This document shows, piece after piece, positions 40,848 through 48,695 of a stretch of DNA of 64,000 nucleotides (the first letter of the stretch is position 1; the number at the start of each line of letters is the position of its first letter). Location: NCBI RefSeq assembly GCF_015040615.1, contig NZ_CP060402.1, positions 2,418,001-2,482,000 on the forward strand, in the 5' to 3' direction. A program made the translations under genes and the position numbers. Under the pieces are notes generated by a model. That model ran no database searches. It saw nothing but the letters and a program-made list of their open reading frames with translations, and was not told the DNA's origin. Source of the stretch: Microbacterium sp. YJN-G (lineage in GTDB: Bacteria; Actinomycetota; Actinomycetes; Actinomycetales; Microbacteriaceae).

Positions 40848-41738
40848 ATGTCATTCGTCCGCGCCGCAACCGCCTTCGCCCGCCTCGGCCCCATCGCACG
40901 AGCAGCTGATCTGCGCGCACGGGGCGTGACGAAGCGGGAGATCGCTCGGTCGGTCTCGACCGGCGAGATCCGCAGAGTGCGGTACGGCGTGTACGCCACC
41001 ATCGATGCCGATGATTCCTGGGTCCATGCCGCTCAGCACGGCGGCACCCTGCGCTGCGTCACGGCGGGGCGGATGCTGGGACTGTGGATCCTCGAGGACA
41101 CAGACGACCTGCATCTCTGGTTCGGCCACGCCGGCAACCCGCGCTCGTGCGAGCGGCACCCGTGCGAGCCTCGCCCGCATTGGGATGATGGTGAGAGCAC
41201 GCTCGGCAAGCTGCCGCCCGTGCGCAACGTGCTCCTTCAGATCGCGCTGTGCGCCGGTGAGGAGACGTTCTTCTGCGCGTTGGAGTCCGCCCTGCGCAGA
41301 TCCATGCTGCGAGTCGGGGACCTCCCGTGGCTGGCGGCGCGCGTGCCGCGTGCACTGCGCTGGCTGCTCGGCTTCGCACGGGCGGATGCCGACAGCGGGC
41401 TGGAGTCGCTCATCAGGCTGCGGCTGCACAGACTGGGGATCTCCGTGCGCACGCAGGTGCAGGTCGCCGGCGTCGGCGAGGTGGACATCGTCATCGGCGA
41501 CCGCCTGATCATCGAGGCGGACGGCAAGCAGAACCACGACGACGGTGCGGGCGATCCGTCGCAGCCCCTGAGCTCGCTGCGGCATAAGGATCTGCTGCGT
41601 GATGCCAGGGCCGCTGCCCGCGGTTTCGAGACGCTGCGGTTCGACTACGCGATGATCGTACATGACTGGCCGACGGTCGAGGCTGCGATCCTGGCGAAGA
41701 TCGCCGCAGGTGCGCATCTCTTCCCTGCCGCGTGCTGA
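40848..41738 (+). CDS. AbiEi-like N-terminus with DUF559/Vsr-like nuclease domain
   Basis: A 296-residue protein. The N-terminal winged-helix-like part (about 15-50, RARGVTKREIARSVSTGEIR then RVRYGVYA) resembles the antitoxin-type domain of AbiEi proteins. The C-terminal part (about 205-290) resembles DUF559 nucleases of the PD-(D/E)xK fold: GEVDIVIGDRLIIEADGKQ gives Asp, Glu and Lys in the right order. Such proteins are common orphan accessory genes in actinobacteria. It is bracketed by two related palindromes, and its stop lies inside the second, which suggests insertion as a unit. No partner toxin gene is adjacent. Confidence 0.75.
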   Translation: MSFVRAATAFARLGPIARAADLRARGVTKREIARSVSTGEIRRVRYGVYATIDADDSWVHAAQHGGTLRCVTAGRMLGLWILEDTDDLHLWFGHAGNPRSCERHPCEPRPHWDDGESTLGKLPPVRNVLLQIALCAGEETFFCALESALRRSMLRVGDLPWLAARVPRALRWLLGFARADADSGLESLIRLRLHRLGISVRTQVQVAGVGEVDIVIGDRLIIEADGKQNHDDGAGDPSQPLSSLRHKDLLRDARAAARGFETLRFDYAMIVHDWPTVEAAILAKIAAGAHLFPAAC

Positions 41739-41820
41739 ATCACTGATGGTGCGACGCGCTCACGGCGCGTCGCACGGCCGACACGCCGTCCGCCCGCGCG
41801 GGCATCAGTGATCCGGCACC
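41732..41820. repeat. Palindromic element B
   Basis: The ends are GTGCTGAATCACTGATG and the complement of CATCAGTGATCCGGCACC. The 13-base end GTGATCCGGCACC is identical to that of element A (40738-40750), as is the internal GACACGCCGT. An inner hairpin GTGCGACGCGC/GCGCGTCGCAC lies at 41749-41775. It contains the stop codon of the preceding gene. Confidence 0.72.
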
Positions 41821-41823
41821 GGC

Positions 41824-42705
41824 TCAGTGCGGGGAGAGCAGGAAGGCGTTCAGCTCGTCGGTGAGGTCGGGGTCGGTCGGCAGCGGCGCGCCGTCGACGG
41901 CGGTGATGGGGGCGGCGAGACGGATGCTGGAGACCAGCCACGCGGCATCCGCCTTCATCAGATCCGTCGCCGAGAGGGTGCCGTAGCGCGTCGTGAATCC
42001 GCGCCGCTCGAGGTGCTCGAACACGGCGAGCTGCGTGGTGCCGTGCAGGATGCCAGCCGACGGCGCGGTGGTCAGGAACTCACCGCCCGACCGGATGATC
42101 AGGGATGCCGTCGGCGCCTCGAGCACGAACCCGTCACGGGTGACGAAGACCGCGTCGTCGGCTCCGCGCCGGCGGGCCTCGCGCAGCGCCGCCATGTTGA
42201 CCGCGTAAGAGAGCGTCTTCGCCCCCAGCAGCAGCCACGGCGCCCGCTCCCCCGCCCCCAGGTCGTAGCCGCGGTCGAGGGTGGCCACGCGCACGCCGTC
42301 ACGACGGACGGCGGTGAAGTCCGGGGCGGCGGCGACGGTGGCCCACGCGGTGGGCGCCGGTCCGTGCTCGACCCCGCGGCTGAGGATCAGCTTGATGACG
42401 GCCTCACCGGCAGGAGCGTGCACGGCGACCGCCGCGATTGCCTGCCGCCACTGCTCGAGGTTCGGCGCGGGCAGTTCGCAGATGCGAGCCGAGTGCGCGA
42501 GCCGCTGCAGATGCGCCTCGGCCTCGTTCGCGTGCCCGTCGATCACGCCGATCGATTCGAAGACGCCGTCGCCGCGCTGCGTGCTCAGCTCTCCGATGCT
42601 CAGCGCCGGAGCCGACACGTCCACCGGGGTGAAGGTGCCGCTGTAGTCGTCTCGGGTGTCGGCGACCTCGGCGGGCGCGATCATCAGGGCGTAGCGCTGT
42701 GACAT
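41824..42705 (-). CDS. Class IV aminotransferase, PabC-like
   Basis: A 293-residue PLP enzyme of fold type IV. The PLP lysine is in LLGAKTLSYAVNMAALREAR, and DGFVLEAPTASLII supplies the conserved Glu. It most resembles aminodeoxychorismate lyase, which makes p-aminobenzoate for folate, though branched-chain or D-amino-acid aminotransferases share the fold. The ATG at 42705 has TAAGCT exactly six bases upstream; an upstream in-frame GTG at 42711 would be inside that promoter. Confidence 0.85.
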   Translation of the reverse strand: MSQRYALMIAPAEVADTRDDYSGTFTPVDVSAPALSIGELSTQRGDGVFESIGVIDGHANEAEAHLQRLAHSARICELPAPNLEQWRQAIAAVAVHAPAGEAVIKLILSRGVEHGPAPTAWATVAAAPDFTAVRRDGVRVATLDRGYDLGAGERAPWLLLGAKTLSYAVNMAALREARRRGADDAVFVTRDGFVLEAPTASLIIRSGGEFLTTAPSAGILHGTTQLAVFEHLERRGFTTRYGTLSATDLMKADAAWLVSSIRLAAPITAVDGAPLPTDPDLTDELNAFLLSPH

Positions 42706-42751
42706 GTCCACAGCTTAGGGCGGCGGGGAATACCCCCCCATGCACGACGCG

Positions 42752-42850
42752 TTACACTTGATCGGCCGGGCCGCATAACCCCGGGCTCCAATATTTGCCG
42801 CTGCGAGCGGCCTTCCGCCGAGAGGCGTTCTTGCGGCCCGGCTTCTTCAT
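42752..42850 (-). CDS. 32-residue very basic protein
   Basis: A short frame whose first 20 residues, MKKPGRKNASRRKAARSGKY, hold ten Lys/Arg. A good ribosome site, GGAGG, stands seven bases before the ATG, which supports translation. Tiny basic proteins of this look include ribosomal proteins such as mycobacterial bL37, but the match is only in composition, so I do not name it so. It lies between the PabC-like gene and the gene at 42900. Confidence 0.5.
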   Translation of the reverse strand: MKKPGRKNASRRKAARSGKYWSPGLCGPADQV

Positions 42851-42899
42851 ACCCGGGCCTCCGACTCAGGTCGGGTCGCTGCGCAGGTCAGATCGCCGC

Positions 42900-43529
42900 T
42901 CAGGTCAGGTCGCCGCGCCGCCACGAGCTGCCGGCCGCCGACAGGTCACCGGCGTAGGTCGCGAGCCGCAGCGCCCGGCGGGTCAGCTCGCTGGCACGAT
43001 CGGGCTCGGTGGGCTCGCAGTCGTCGGCCACGTGCGTGGCTCCCGACGCCTGCACCCGGCAGTACGCCGCGGCACGATCGAGGGCGACCGAGAAGTCCCC
43101 GCGGAACACACCGCGCAGAATGGCATCGACCAGCTCGGCGAGCTCGTCGGGGGTCGCCGGGGCGGGGGCGCCCGCGATCGCGGCATCCGCGGTGTGCAGC
43201 TCGACGCGACCGCGCTCGTACAGCATCGCGGTCAGTGCCGGATCGGCACGGATCGCCGTCTGCAGCAGGTACAGCCGCCACAGCGCACCGGGCAGCGATC
43301 GCGCCGGTGCATGCGACCAGAGCTCGGCGACCTCGTCGATGCCGTGCTCGGAGGCGAAGGCCAGCAGCCGCTCGGTGATCACGCCGGAATCGTCGCGCCG
43401 GGCGCGCTCGAGCAGAGCGGATGCCGTGGCATGCGCCACGCGCGACTGCTCAGCCGCGTCCGCCGTTCCGACGATGTTGTCGAAAGCGCTCGTGGGCCGG
43501 CGGACGGGGCGATGGAACTGCTCGGGCAT
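42900..43529 (-). CDS. Conserved actinobacterial protein, function unknown
   Basis: A 209-residue, mainly helical protein without TM segments. Recognisable stretches are HGIDEVAELWSHAPARSLPG and ALWRLYLLQTAI. Homologs occur in many Microbacteriaceae, sometimes mislabelled as an RNA polymerase subunit; I see nothing to support that. A single cysteine pair may be present in YCRV and DDCEP. TACCCT six bases before the ATG indicates a leaderless mRNA. It follows the rskA gene in the same direction. Confidence 0.7.
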   Translation of the reverse strand: MPEQFHRPVRRPTSAFDNIVGTADAAEQSRVAHATASALLERARRDDSGVITERLLAFASEHGIDEVAELWSHAPARSLPGALWRLYLLQTAIRADPALTAMLYERGRVELHTADAAIAGAPAPATPDELAELVDAILRGVFRGDFSVALDRAAAYCRVQASGATHVADDCEPTEPDRASELTRRALRLATYAGDLSAAGSSWRRGDLT

Positions 43530-43563
43530 CCGTCCAGGGTACGCCCGGATGACCCGCTGCGGA

Positions 43564-44316
43564 TCACGCCGTCGGGATCACGATGATCGGCTCGGTGGTC
43601 GGCGCGCCGGTTGGCGAGCCTCCCGCCTGTTCGACGGTCACCGCGATGACATCCCCCGCGTGCATCGGCACATCCAGCAGCGCCGTCGCGTCGCCGTCGT
43701 CCGCGTCGAACACCCCGGCGGGGATCGGGGTCTCGCCGCGCACGAACCACAGCTCGTACGTGCGGTCCTCGCCGAGATCGTCGAGTCCGGATGCCACCAG
43801 CACGGCCTTGCCGAGTTCACCCGACCAGTGCGCGGTGGCGGTCGCCCCGGACTCGAGACGCACCTCGGTCTGCTCGGCATCCGGTGCCGACCGGATCTCA
43901 TCCAGCGCGACGACGGATGCCGGGCGCTGCAGCTGGGCGACGATGGCCGTCGTGGCCACGCCGGCTCCGGCCAGCAGCGCGAGTCCGGCCGCGAGGGCGA
44001 ACAGCATCCGTCCCCATCGTGCGCGCTCGGGGCGGCTCTGCGGTTCGGCCGGTTCGGCCGGTGCCCCGCCGGAGGGCGGCTCCGCCGTCTGGGGGGTGCT
44101 CGCGATCCGGGCGAGCAGCTGCTCGCGCGCGGCCGCAGGCGGTGTCACGTCCTCGAGCGCGTCGGCGAGCGCCGACGCCGTGTCGAGGTCGTCGTCTGCG
44201 ATCGCGCGCCATTCCGGATGCGCGGCGAGCGCGTCGCGGTAACGCCGCTCATCGGCATCCGACAGCGCACCGAGGGCATGGCCGGCGGTGAGCTCGGCGA
44301 AGTCCCGCTCGTTCAT
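43564..44316 (-). CDS. rskA: Anti-sigma factor RskA
   Basis: A 250-residue membrane anti-sigma factor. The cytoplasmic sigma-binding part (about 1-60, ELTAGHALGALSDADERRYR) lacks the HxxxCxxC zinc motif, as in other RskA proteins. One TM helix (about 103-127) and an extracytoplasmic RskA domain follow (YELWFVRGETPIPAGVF). It holds SigK at the membrane until cleaved by regulated proteolysis. Its start overlaps the sigK stop by 4 bp, so the two are made together. Confidence 0.92.
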   Translation of the reverse strand: MNERDFAELTAGHALGALSDADERRYRDALAAHPEWRAIADDDLDTASALADALEDVTPPAAAREQLLARIASTPQTAEPPSGGAPAEPAEPQSRPERARWGRMLFALAAGLALLAGAGVATTAIVAQLQRPASVVALDEIRSAPDAEQTEVRLESGATATAHWSGELGKAVLVASGLDDLGEDRTYELWFVRGETPIPAGVFDADDGDATALLDVPMHAGDVIAVTVEQAGGSPTGAPTTEPIIVIPTA

Positions 44317-44912
44317 CTCGTCACCCCCATCTCGGCACGCAGCCGTGTCAGTCCGTCTCGCATCCTCGTCTTGATCGTCCCCAGCGGCACCGATGTCAGC
44401 GCGGCGATCTCGCTCTGACTGTAGCCGCCGTAATAGGCCAGGATCAGCGCCTCCTGCTGCGCCTCGGGCAGCGTCGCAAGGGCCCTGACGACGCGTTCGC
44501 CCTCGATCCTCGACTCCACCGTCTCCTGTACGACGTCGCGCTCCCCGCCGAGTTCGCGCACGCCCGCGCGCACGTCGCGATCGGCGCTGGACTGCGACGA
44601 GCGCACCCGGTCGACGGCCCGGCGATGCGCGATGGTGAAGACCCAGGATCGTCCCTGACCTCTGTTCGGAGCGAACCGCGAAGCGGATTGCCAGATCTCG
44701 AGGAAGACCTCCTGCAGCACCTCTTCGCTCTGCGAACGGTTGACCACGACCTTCAGGATCAGCGCGAACACCCGCGGCGAGAGCATGTCGTACAGCGCGG
44801 CGAATGCGTGCTGATCGCCGCGCGCGACGCGGAGGAGCAGGTCGGCGGCAGGATCACCGTACGACCCGTCCTCGGGTACCTCGACGCCATCGATCACCAT
44901 CTCGACAAGCAT
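44313..44912 (-). CDS. sigK: ECF sigma factor SigK
   Basis: A 199-residue ECF sigma factor. Region 2 includes FALILKVVVNRSQSEEVLQE and SWVFTIAHRRAVDRVRSSQS. Region 4 has LPEAQQEALILAYYGGYSQS and the recognition helix LGTIKTRMRDGLTRLR. The match is to SigK, which in M. tuberculosis drives mpt70, mpt83 and dipZ. Here dipZ and a fasciclin lipoprotein gene lie just upstream. Ribosome site GGGAGGG; no leaderless motif. Confidence 0.93.
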   Translation of the reverse strand: MLVEMVIDGVEVPEDGSYGDPAADLLLRVARGDQHAFAALYDMLSPRVFALILKVVVNRSQSEEVLQEVFLEIWQSASRFAPNRGQGRSWVFTIAHRRAVDRVRSSQSSADRDVRAGVRELGGERDVVQETVESRIEGERVVRALATLPEAQQEALILAYYGGYSQSEIAALTSVPLGTIKTRMRDGLTRLRAEMGVTR

Positions 44913-44946
44913 GCCGCATCCCTCCCCCGTGCGAATACCACCGCAG

Positions 44947-46659
44947 TCATCCGAAGGTGAACGAGTACACCCGCACGCCGGGGTCGACCTCGATCGTCAG
45001 CGTGCCGGTTTCGGCGGCGCCGTCGACGACCGCGTACGAGCGGGGTGTGCCTCCGACCTCGATGGTGCGTTCGGCGCCGTCCGCATCGCGGACGGTGATC
45101 CGGCCGGTGCCGGCGAGGACCATGCGCACCTCCCCGGCACGATAGGAGAGCCGGATGCCGCCGGAGCCGGAGCCGGAGCCTGCGGGCGTCGCGTACTGAG
45201 TCTCGATCTGCCACGCGCCGCGCAGGGCGAAGCTGTCGGCGGGCTGCTGATCGGGGAACTCGAAGTCGCCGGGGCCTGCCGGGTAGCCGCCTGCGCCGCC
45301 GTAGTTGACCTCCTTCGCCGAACCGAGGAAGGTCTCGCGGGTCGTGGAGCCGACCTCGGGCGTGGAGTCGGCCACCTCGGTCGGCGCCGGAAGCGACACC
45401 TCGGGATCGGCGTCGACGAGCAGCCGGCGGATCATCTGCTCAGTCGCGGCATAGTTGCCCTCGCCGAAGGAGATGTGGCGCACCGTGCCCTCGGCGTCGA
45501 TGAGATAGTGCGCCGGCCAGTATCTGTTGCGGTACGCGGTCCAGGTGGAGAGGCTGTTGTCGAGCGCGACGGGGTACTCGATCCCGAAATCGCGAGCTCC
45601 GGCGCGGACGTTCTCGGCCCGCTTCTCGAAGGCGTATTCGGGCGAGTGGATGCCGATGACCTGGAGGCCTGCATCGCGGTACGCCTCGTCCCAGGCCACG
45701 ACGTGCGGGATGGAGCGCTGGCAGTTGATGCACGAGTAGGCCCAGAAGTCGATGAGCACGACCTGACCGCGCAGGTCGTCGAGGTCGATCGCACGTCCCT
45801 CCGGCGTGTTCAGCCACTGCTCGATGCCGCGGATGGCGGGGGCCGTGCCGCACTCCTCGAGCACGGTGGCGCCGTTCGTGCAGTTGTCGAGCTCACGGTT
45901 CTCGTCGGTGACCAGGCCACCGAGGTCGAGCGCGTCGCCGTGCTGCTCGGCCAGTCCCCGCTGCAGCCCGGACGTGTAATCGGGCAGCAGGCGCTGCAGC
46001 TGCTGCGGCAGGTTGAACACCAGCCCGATCGCCAGGGCGATCATCGCGATTCCCGCGGCGATGCGCAGTCCACGCTCGCGGGCGCGGAAGGCGCGGATCC
46101 GCTCGACCAGCCCACGGCCGGCGAGAGCGAAGGCGAGCAGGGGGACGGCGACCCCGACGGCGAAGGATGCCGTGAGCAGCACCGTGCCGATGCCGATCCG
46201 GCCGCTGCTTCCGGCGACGATGATCGCCGCGAGCACGGGGCCGGCGCACGGCACGAACACCGCCCCGAGCGCGAGCCCGACGCCGAAGCCCGAACCGCGG
46301 TTCTGCACCTCTCTGCGCGGGATCCACTGGAACGGCCTCTCGAGCAGCTGCTCGAGCTTCGGCACGATCAGGGCGATGCCCAGAAGCAGCAGCACGGCGA
46401 TCCCGGCCCAGCGGATGACATCCTGAGGCAGGCGCAGCAGCCCCAGCAGCAGCGAGCCCAGGAGGGTGACCAGGCTGAAGCTCAGCATCAGTCCGAGGAT
46501 GACCAGGTACGGCCTGCTGCGTGCCGCCGGTGCCGCCTCTCCGTCGAATCTCGCGGACTGGGCGCCGCCGGTGAGGAAGATCACCGGCAGCACGGGCAGG
46601 ATGCACGGTGAGATTCCGGTGATGAGGCCGCCGAGCAGCCCGATGATGATGAGGTCCAT
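44947..46659 (-). CDS. dipZ: DipZ, fused CcdA and TlpA-type thioredoxin
   Basis: A 570-residue membrane protein. The CcdA part (about 1-225) has several TM helices and the redox cysteines in [11 protein letters not shown] and [10 protein letters not shown] thioredoxin/TlpA domain (about 280-420) follows with CINC in [11 protein letters not shown]. The last 140 residues are a beta-rich DipZ C-terminal domain with FTFG at the end. It moves electrons across the membrane to extracytoplasmic thiols. The neighbouring sigK-rskA and fasciclin genes match the SigK regulon. Confidence 0.95.
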   Translation of the reverse strand: MDLIIIGLLGGLITGISPCILPVLPVIFLTGGAQSARFDGEAAPAARSRPYLVILGLMLSFSLVTLLGSLLLGLLRLPQDVIRWAGIAVLLLLGIALIVPKLEQLLERPFQWIPRREVQNRGSGFGVGLALGAVFVPCAGPVLAAIIVAGSSGRIGIGTVLLTASFAVGVAVPLLAFALAGRGLVERIRAFRARERGLRIAAGIAMIALAIGLVFNLPQQLQRLLPDYTSGLQRGLAEQHGDALDLGGLVTDENRELDNCTNGATVLEECGTAPAIRGIEQWLNTPEGRAIDLDDLRGQVVLIDFWAYSCINCQRSIPHVVAWDEAYRDAGLQVIGIHSPEYAFEKRAENVRAGARDFGIEYPVALDNSLSTWTAYRNRYWPAHYLIDAEGTVRHISFGEGNYAATEQMIRRLLVDADPEVSLPAPTEVADSTPEVGSTTRETFLGSAKEVNYGGAGGYPAGPGDFEFPDQQPADSFALRGAWQIETQYATPAGSGSGSGGIRLSYRAGEVRMVLAGTGRITVRDADGAERTIEVGGTPRSYAVVDGAAETGTLTIEVDPGVRVYSFTFG

Positions 46660-46698
46660 GACCCGCCCTTCCGTCACGGGAGGTTCGGGGTCGGGGGC

Positions 46699-46731
46699 CG
46701 GATCGGATTGATCCGGATTCTCTCCGATCCG
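46699..46731. promoter_or_regulatory. Inverted repeat in the dipZ/fasciclin promoter region
   Basis: CGGATCGGA (46699-46707) and TCCGATCCG (46723-46731) form a perfect 9-bp inverted repeat with a 15-base spacer containing ATCCGGAT, followed by ATTCCGGAT. It lies between divergent dipZ and the fasciclin gene, so it may control both. I could not place SigK -35/-10 boxes with confidence. Confidence 0.5.
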
Positions 46732-46800
46732 ATTCCGGATGCGCTCCGAACAACCCTCGACGCCGCGGGAGGTCCGCGGCCCGGAACCCCGGAGGTTGAA

Positions 46801-47457
46801 ATGCTCAGCACCAAGAAGAAGATCAGCGCCGCTCTCTCGCTCGGCCTCGCCGGCGTTCTCGTCCTGGCCGGCTGTTCGATGAGCGGCGAGCCCGAGACGC
46901 CCAAAGCGGAGCCGACGGCCCCCGAGACCTCGGAAGCAGCGCCCGAGACCATGGACCCGGCGGCGAACCTCGTCGGCCCCGGCTGCGAGGCCTATGCCGA
47001 GCAGGTTCCCGACGGTGACGGCTCGATCCAGGGCATGTCTCAGGACCCGGTCGCAGTGGCCGCGTCGAACAACCCGCTGCTCACCACGCTCGTCGCCGCG
47101 GTCAGCGGCCAGCTGAACCCCGACGTGAACCTGGTCGACACGCTCAACGGCAGCGAGTTCACCGTCTTCGCACCGGTCGACGACGCGTTCGCGGCGATCG
47201 ACCCGGCGACCATCGAAGGGCTCAAGACCGACACCGACACGCTGACCTCGATCCTCACCTACCACGTGGTGCCCGGGCAGATCGAGCCGGCCGACATCGC
47301 AGGGATGCACAAGACGGTGCAGGGTGCCGAGGTCGAGGTGACCGGCTCGGGCGAGTCGTGGATGGTCGACGACGCCAACGTGATCTGCGGCGGCGTGCAG
47401 ACCGCCAACGCCACGGTCTACCTCATCGACTCGGTGCTGATGCCTCCGATGCAGTGA
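46801..47457 (+). CDS. Fasciclin-domain lipoprotein (MPT83/MPT70-like)
   Basis: A 218-residue exported protein. The signal peptide ends in the lipobox LAGC (Cys at about 24). A Pro/Glu/Thr-rich spacer (28-55) is followed by one fasciclin (FAS1) domain, with [16 protein letters not shown] (H1 box), [10 protein letters not shown] (YH motif) and [11 protein letters not shown] (H2 box). It is surface-attached and adhesion-like. MPT83 and MPT70 of mycobacteria have the same build and are SigK targets. GGAGG precedes the ATG. Confidence 0.93.
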   Translation: MLSTKKKISAALSLGLAGVLVLAGCSMSGEPETPKAEPTAPETSEAAPETMDPAANLVGPGCEAYAEQVPDGDGSIQGMSQDPVAVAASNNPLLTTLVAAVSGQLNPDVNLVDTLNGSEFTVFAPVDDAFAAIDPATIEGLKTDTDTLTSILTYHVVPGQIEPADIAGMHKTVQGAEVEVTGSGESWMVDDANVICGGVQTANATVYLIDSVLMPPMQ

Positions 47458-47475
47458 CTCCGATCCGCGTCCCAT

Positions 47476-47513
47476 GGGAAGCGCCCGTCGATGCCCGTCG
47501 ACGGGCGCTTCCC
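47476..47513 (+). terminator. Terminator after the fasciclin gene
   Basis: A perfect 16-bp stem (GGGAAGCGCCCGTCGA and its complement) with a six-base loop, 18 bases after the stop. Confidence 0.85.
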
Positions 47514-47602
47514 TGCGTGCGGACGCCTCCAGCCGGTGTCGGAGAGCGCAGCTATGGTCAGCGACACGACGTTCGAAAGGAGACGGATGAGCGCCGAAGA
47601 TG

Positions 47603-47674
47603 TGCCCCCGGGGAATTCCGACATCCCGACCCACCGGTTAAAAGCCGGTTGCTCTGCCTCTGAGCTACGGGGGC
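47603..47674 (-). tRNA. tRNA-Lys (anticodon TTT) with aberrant T-arm
   Basis: On the minus strand: acceptor GCCCCCG/CGGGGGC, D-arm GCTC/GAGC, anticodon stem ACCGG/CCGGT around CTTTTAA. The T-arm reads GGGAT GTCGGAA TTCCC, so the universal GTTCRA is absent: the closing pair is T-T, and the loop positions for T54 and A58 are G and G. Acceptor, D and anticodon arms are intact. It may be functional, decayed or altered at its 3' part. Confidence 0.85.
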
Positions 47675-47676
47675 AG

Positions 47677-47853
47677 ATGCCGGATCAGAAGCGGTGCGGC
47701 ACCTGCCAGAAGTCTAAACCACGGTCGGATTTCAACCGGAAGGCCGCCCGCTCGGATGGACGCACCGGGACCCGGTGGATCGGGTATGGGAGGATTCCAG
47801 AGCGGCAGGATGCTGATGCCCTGCCGACCACGGCGAACCCGGAGGAAGCATGA
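47677..47853 (+). pseudogene. Fragment resembling phage/HNH-type zinc-knuckle N-terminus
   Basis: A 58-codon open frame starting three bases after the tRNA-Lys. Its first 28 residues (KRCGTCQKSKPRSDFNRKA, then ARSDG) look like the N-terminus of small phage or HNH-type proteins, in which a second CxxC normally follows; here it is missing and the rest is unlike any protein I know. Its stop overlaps the next ATG (ATGA), which may be chance. I read it as a decayed insertion remnant beside a tRNA. Confidence 0.35.
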
Positions 47854-48677
47854 CCGCCATGGACGACGCGCTCGCCCTCATCGACGGCTGGCCGGTCGAG
47901 AACGCCGCAGTCGCCGTGGTCTCGGCCGACGGCGCGATGCTCTCCGCCCGAGGCGATCAGCGGCGCCCCTACCGGCTGGCCTCGGTCACGAAGCTGCTCA
48001 GCGCCTACGCGGTGCTCGTCGCGATCGAGGAGGGCGTCTTCGAGCTCGACGACCCGGCCGGCCCGGAGGGGTCGACCGTGCGGCACCTGCTGGCCCACAC
48101 CTCGGGCCTGGACTTCTCCGAGGACAAGGTCCGCGCCGAGCCCGGCACCCGCCGCATCTACTCCAACCGCGGCTTCCAGGTGCTCGCCGACACCCTCGCG
48201 GAGCGCTCGGGCATCCCGTTCGCCACCTACCTGCAGGAGGCCGTCTTCGCCCCGCTCGGCATGAGCGCGACGCGGCTGGAGGGCTCTGCGGGCGCCGGCG
48301 CCGTCTCCACGGCATCCGATCTCGTCCGCTTCGCCGCCGAACTGCAGCATCCTGCGCTCCTCGCCGCCGAGACCCTCCGGCTCGCGACCCAGGTCGCGTT
48401 CCCCGGCCTGGGCGGCGTGCTGCCGGGATACGGCAACCAGCGGCCGAATGACTGGGGACTCGGGTTCGAACTGCGCGACGCGAAGGACCCGCATTGGACC
48501 TCTGACGCGAACTCGCCGGCGACGTTCGGGCACTTCGGGCAGACCGGCACGTTCCTCTGGGTCGACCCGCAGGCGGGCATCGCCTGCGTCGCCCTGGCCG
48601 ACCGCGACTTCGGCCCCTGGGCGATCGAGGCGTGGCCTCCCCTGTCGGATGCCGTGCTCGCGGCCGCGCGCGGCTGA
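47850..48677 (+). CDS. Serine hydrolase, beta-lactamase/esterase class C family
   Basis: A 275-residue protein with the penicillin-binding fold. The nucleophile Ser and Lys are in LASVTKLL (SxxK), the second motif is YSN in RIYSNRGF, and the third is HFGQTG near residue 232 in place of the usual HxG. No signal peptide is seen, so it is probably a cytoplasmic esterase or peptidase rather than a beta-lactamase. GGAGG lies nine bases before the ATG. Confidence 0.87.
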   Translation: MTAMDDALALIDGWPVENAAVAVVSADGAMLSARGDQRRPYRLASVTKLLSAYAVLVAIEEGVFELDDPAGPEGSTVRHLLAHTSGLDFSEDKVRAEPGTRRIYSNRGFQVLADTLAERSGIPFATYLQEAVFAPLGMSATRLEGSAGAGAVSTASDLVRFAAELQHPALLAAETLRLATQVAFPGLGGVLPGYGNQRPNDWGLGFELRDAKDPHWTSDANSPATFGHFGQTGTFLWVDPQAGIACVALADRDFGPWAIEAWPPLSDAVLAAARG

Positions 48678-48695
48678 ACCGGCATCCTCCCCGTG

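Noticed and set aside
40661..41820. Insertion sequence or transposon
   Set aside because: No transposase frame exists and no clear target duplication was seen; only the palindromes and one gene are present.
42752..42850. Naming the basic peptide ribosomal protein bL37
   Set aside because: Only overall basic composition is similar; the characteristic C-terminal residues of bL37 are not present.
42900..43529. RNA polymerase subunit annotation
   Set aside because: Nothing in the sequence resembles an RNA polymerase subunit; the label in some databases appears to be propagated error.
43564..44316. Loss of the zinc motif in the anti-sigma factor as an anomaly
   Set aside because: RskA-type anti-sigma factors normally lack HxxxCxxC, so this is expected.
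47850..48677. Beta-lactamase resistance gene
   Set aside because: No signal peptide and an altered third motif (HFGQTG) point to a cytoplasmic esterase or peptidase of the same fold.
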